Assembly: GCA_937924465.1 (NCBI GenBank)
Contig: CALDSP010000259.1
Span: forward strand, 1-21,365
Reading direction: 5' to 3'
Source: an uncultured Leptospiraceae bacterium
Lineage (GTDB): Bacteria > Spirochaetota > Leptospiria > Leptospirales > Leptospiraceae
Length of the DNA: 21,365 nt
The notes beneath the pieces were generated by a model. The model was not told the DNA's origin. It saw nothing but the letters and a program-made list of their open reading frames with translations, and did not search any database. Each line of letters starts with the position of its first letter. Position 1 is the first letter of the stretch. The translations under genes and the position numbers were made by a program. Shown in pieces: positions 21,297 to 21,365 of the stretch.

Positions 21297-21325
21297 TTGA
21301 CATTTAAAAAATTTCATAGTTTAAA
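21297..21325 (+). promoter_or_regulatory. Putative sigma70 promoter for the gene starting at 21347
   Basis: A perfect TTGACA -35 hexamer at 21297-21302 is followed after 17 nt by TTTAAA (21320-21325), a weak -10. The start codon lies 22 nt further on, which fits a short leader. Confidence 0.45.
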
Positions 21326-21346
21326 TAATAACTTAAGGGGGAGCAA

Positions 21347-21365
21347 ATGAATTCTTATACTCCCG
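21347..21365 (+). CDS. Start of an unidentified gene, cut by the window edge
   Basis: ATG 21347 follows a strong purine-rich ribosome site (AAGGGGGAG, 21335-21343) and a TTGACA promoter element. Only MNSYTP is visible, too little to assign. The frame stays open to the window end. Confidence 0.55.

Noticed and set aside
1..21365. CRISPR array, tRNA, rRNA or complete insertion sequence
   Set aside because: No regularly spaced direct repeats, no cloverleaf-like or rRNA sequence recognised, and no intact transposase with terminal inverted repeats.

Overview
The window looks like chromosome from a low-GC, AT-rich spirochaete of the Leptospiraceae type. The best clues are a gene with the sequence signature of DUF1564 (a family I know from Leptospira), spirochaete-style lipoprotein signal peptides, NHL-repeat and Ig-like (He_PIG) lipoprotein remnants, and a conserved hypothetical membrane protein. 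The genus is inferred, not proven. Housekeeping and metabolic genes are intact; between them lie stretches of decayed surface-protein genes and transposase-like nuclease remnants.

Layout. 1-93: C-terminal end of an Rpn-type PD-(D/E)XK nuclease/putative transposase. 184-2547: a dead three-gene surface operon (beta-barrel protein, lipoprotein, NHL-repeat lipoprotein), every member broken by frameshifts or stops. 2548-3060: a non-coding stretch ending in a control region with a sigma70-like promoter overlapped or followed by two tandem 7-1-7 dyads of Fur/PerR type. 3061-5520: FecA-like TonB-dependent receptor. 5575-7910 (minus): a membrane-anchored FlaA1/CapD-like sugar-nucleotide dehydratase overlapping an SspB-like ClpXP adaptor by 4 nt. 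8051-8236 (minus): fragment of a DUF1801 protein. 8289-9236 (minus): histone-deacetylase-family amidohydrolase. 9321-11240 (plus): cysteine synthase then porphobilinogen synthase (hemB), probably one operon.

11284-15206 (minus) is the most intriguing block: a CoA-disulfide reductase-rhodanese fusion followed after 5 nt by a 750-residue protein joining an ATP-grasp ligase, a four-cysteine motif and an FMN-dependent alpha-hydroxy-acid-dehydrogenase-like barrel. The tight pairing suggests a thiol/persulfide- or flavin-linked pathway whose substrate I cannot name. 15334-16315 holds a second Rpn remnant whose catalytic core is deleted, running straight into a decayed lipoprotein with Ig-like repeats. 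16477-18502: yebC and homoserine dehydrogenase, 1 nt apart and closed by a strong terminator. 18577-18822 (minus) is a headless cysteine-containing ORF. 18852-19784 (minus) is a conserved-looking hypothetical. 19999-20517 is the DUF1564 protein, 20582-21262 an exported two-helix membrane protein, and 21347 the start of a further gene cut by the window edge.

No tRNA, rRNA, CRISPR array or complete insertion sequence was seen. All family assignments are from motif recognition without database searches.
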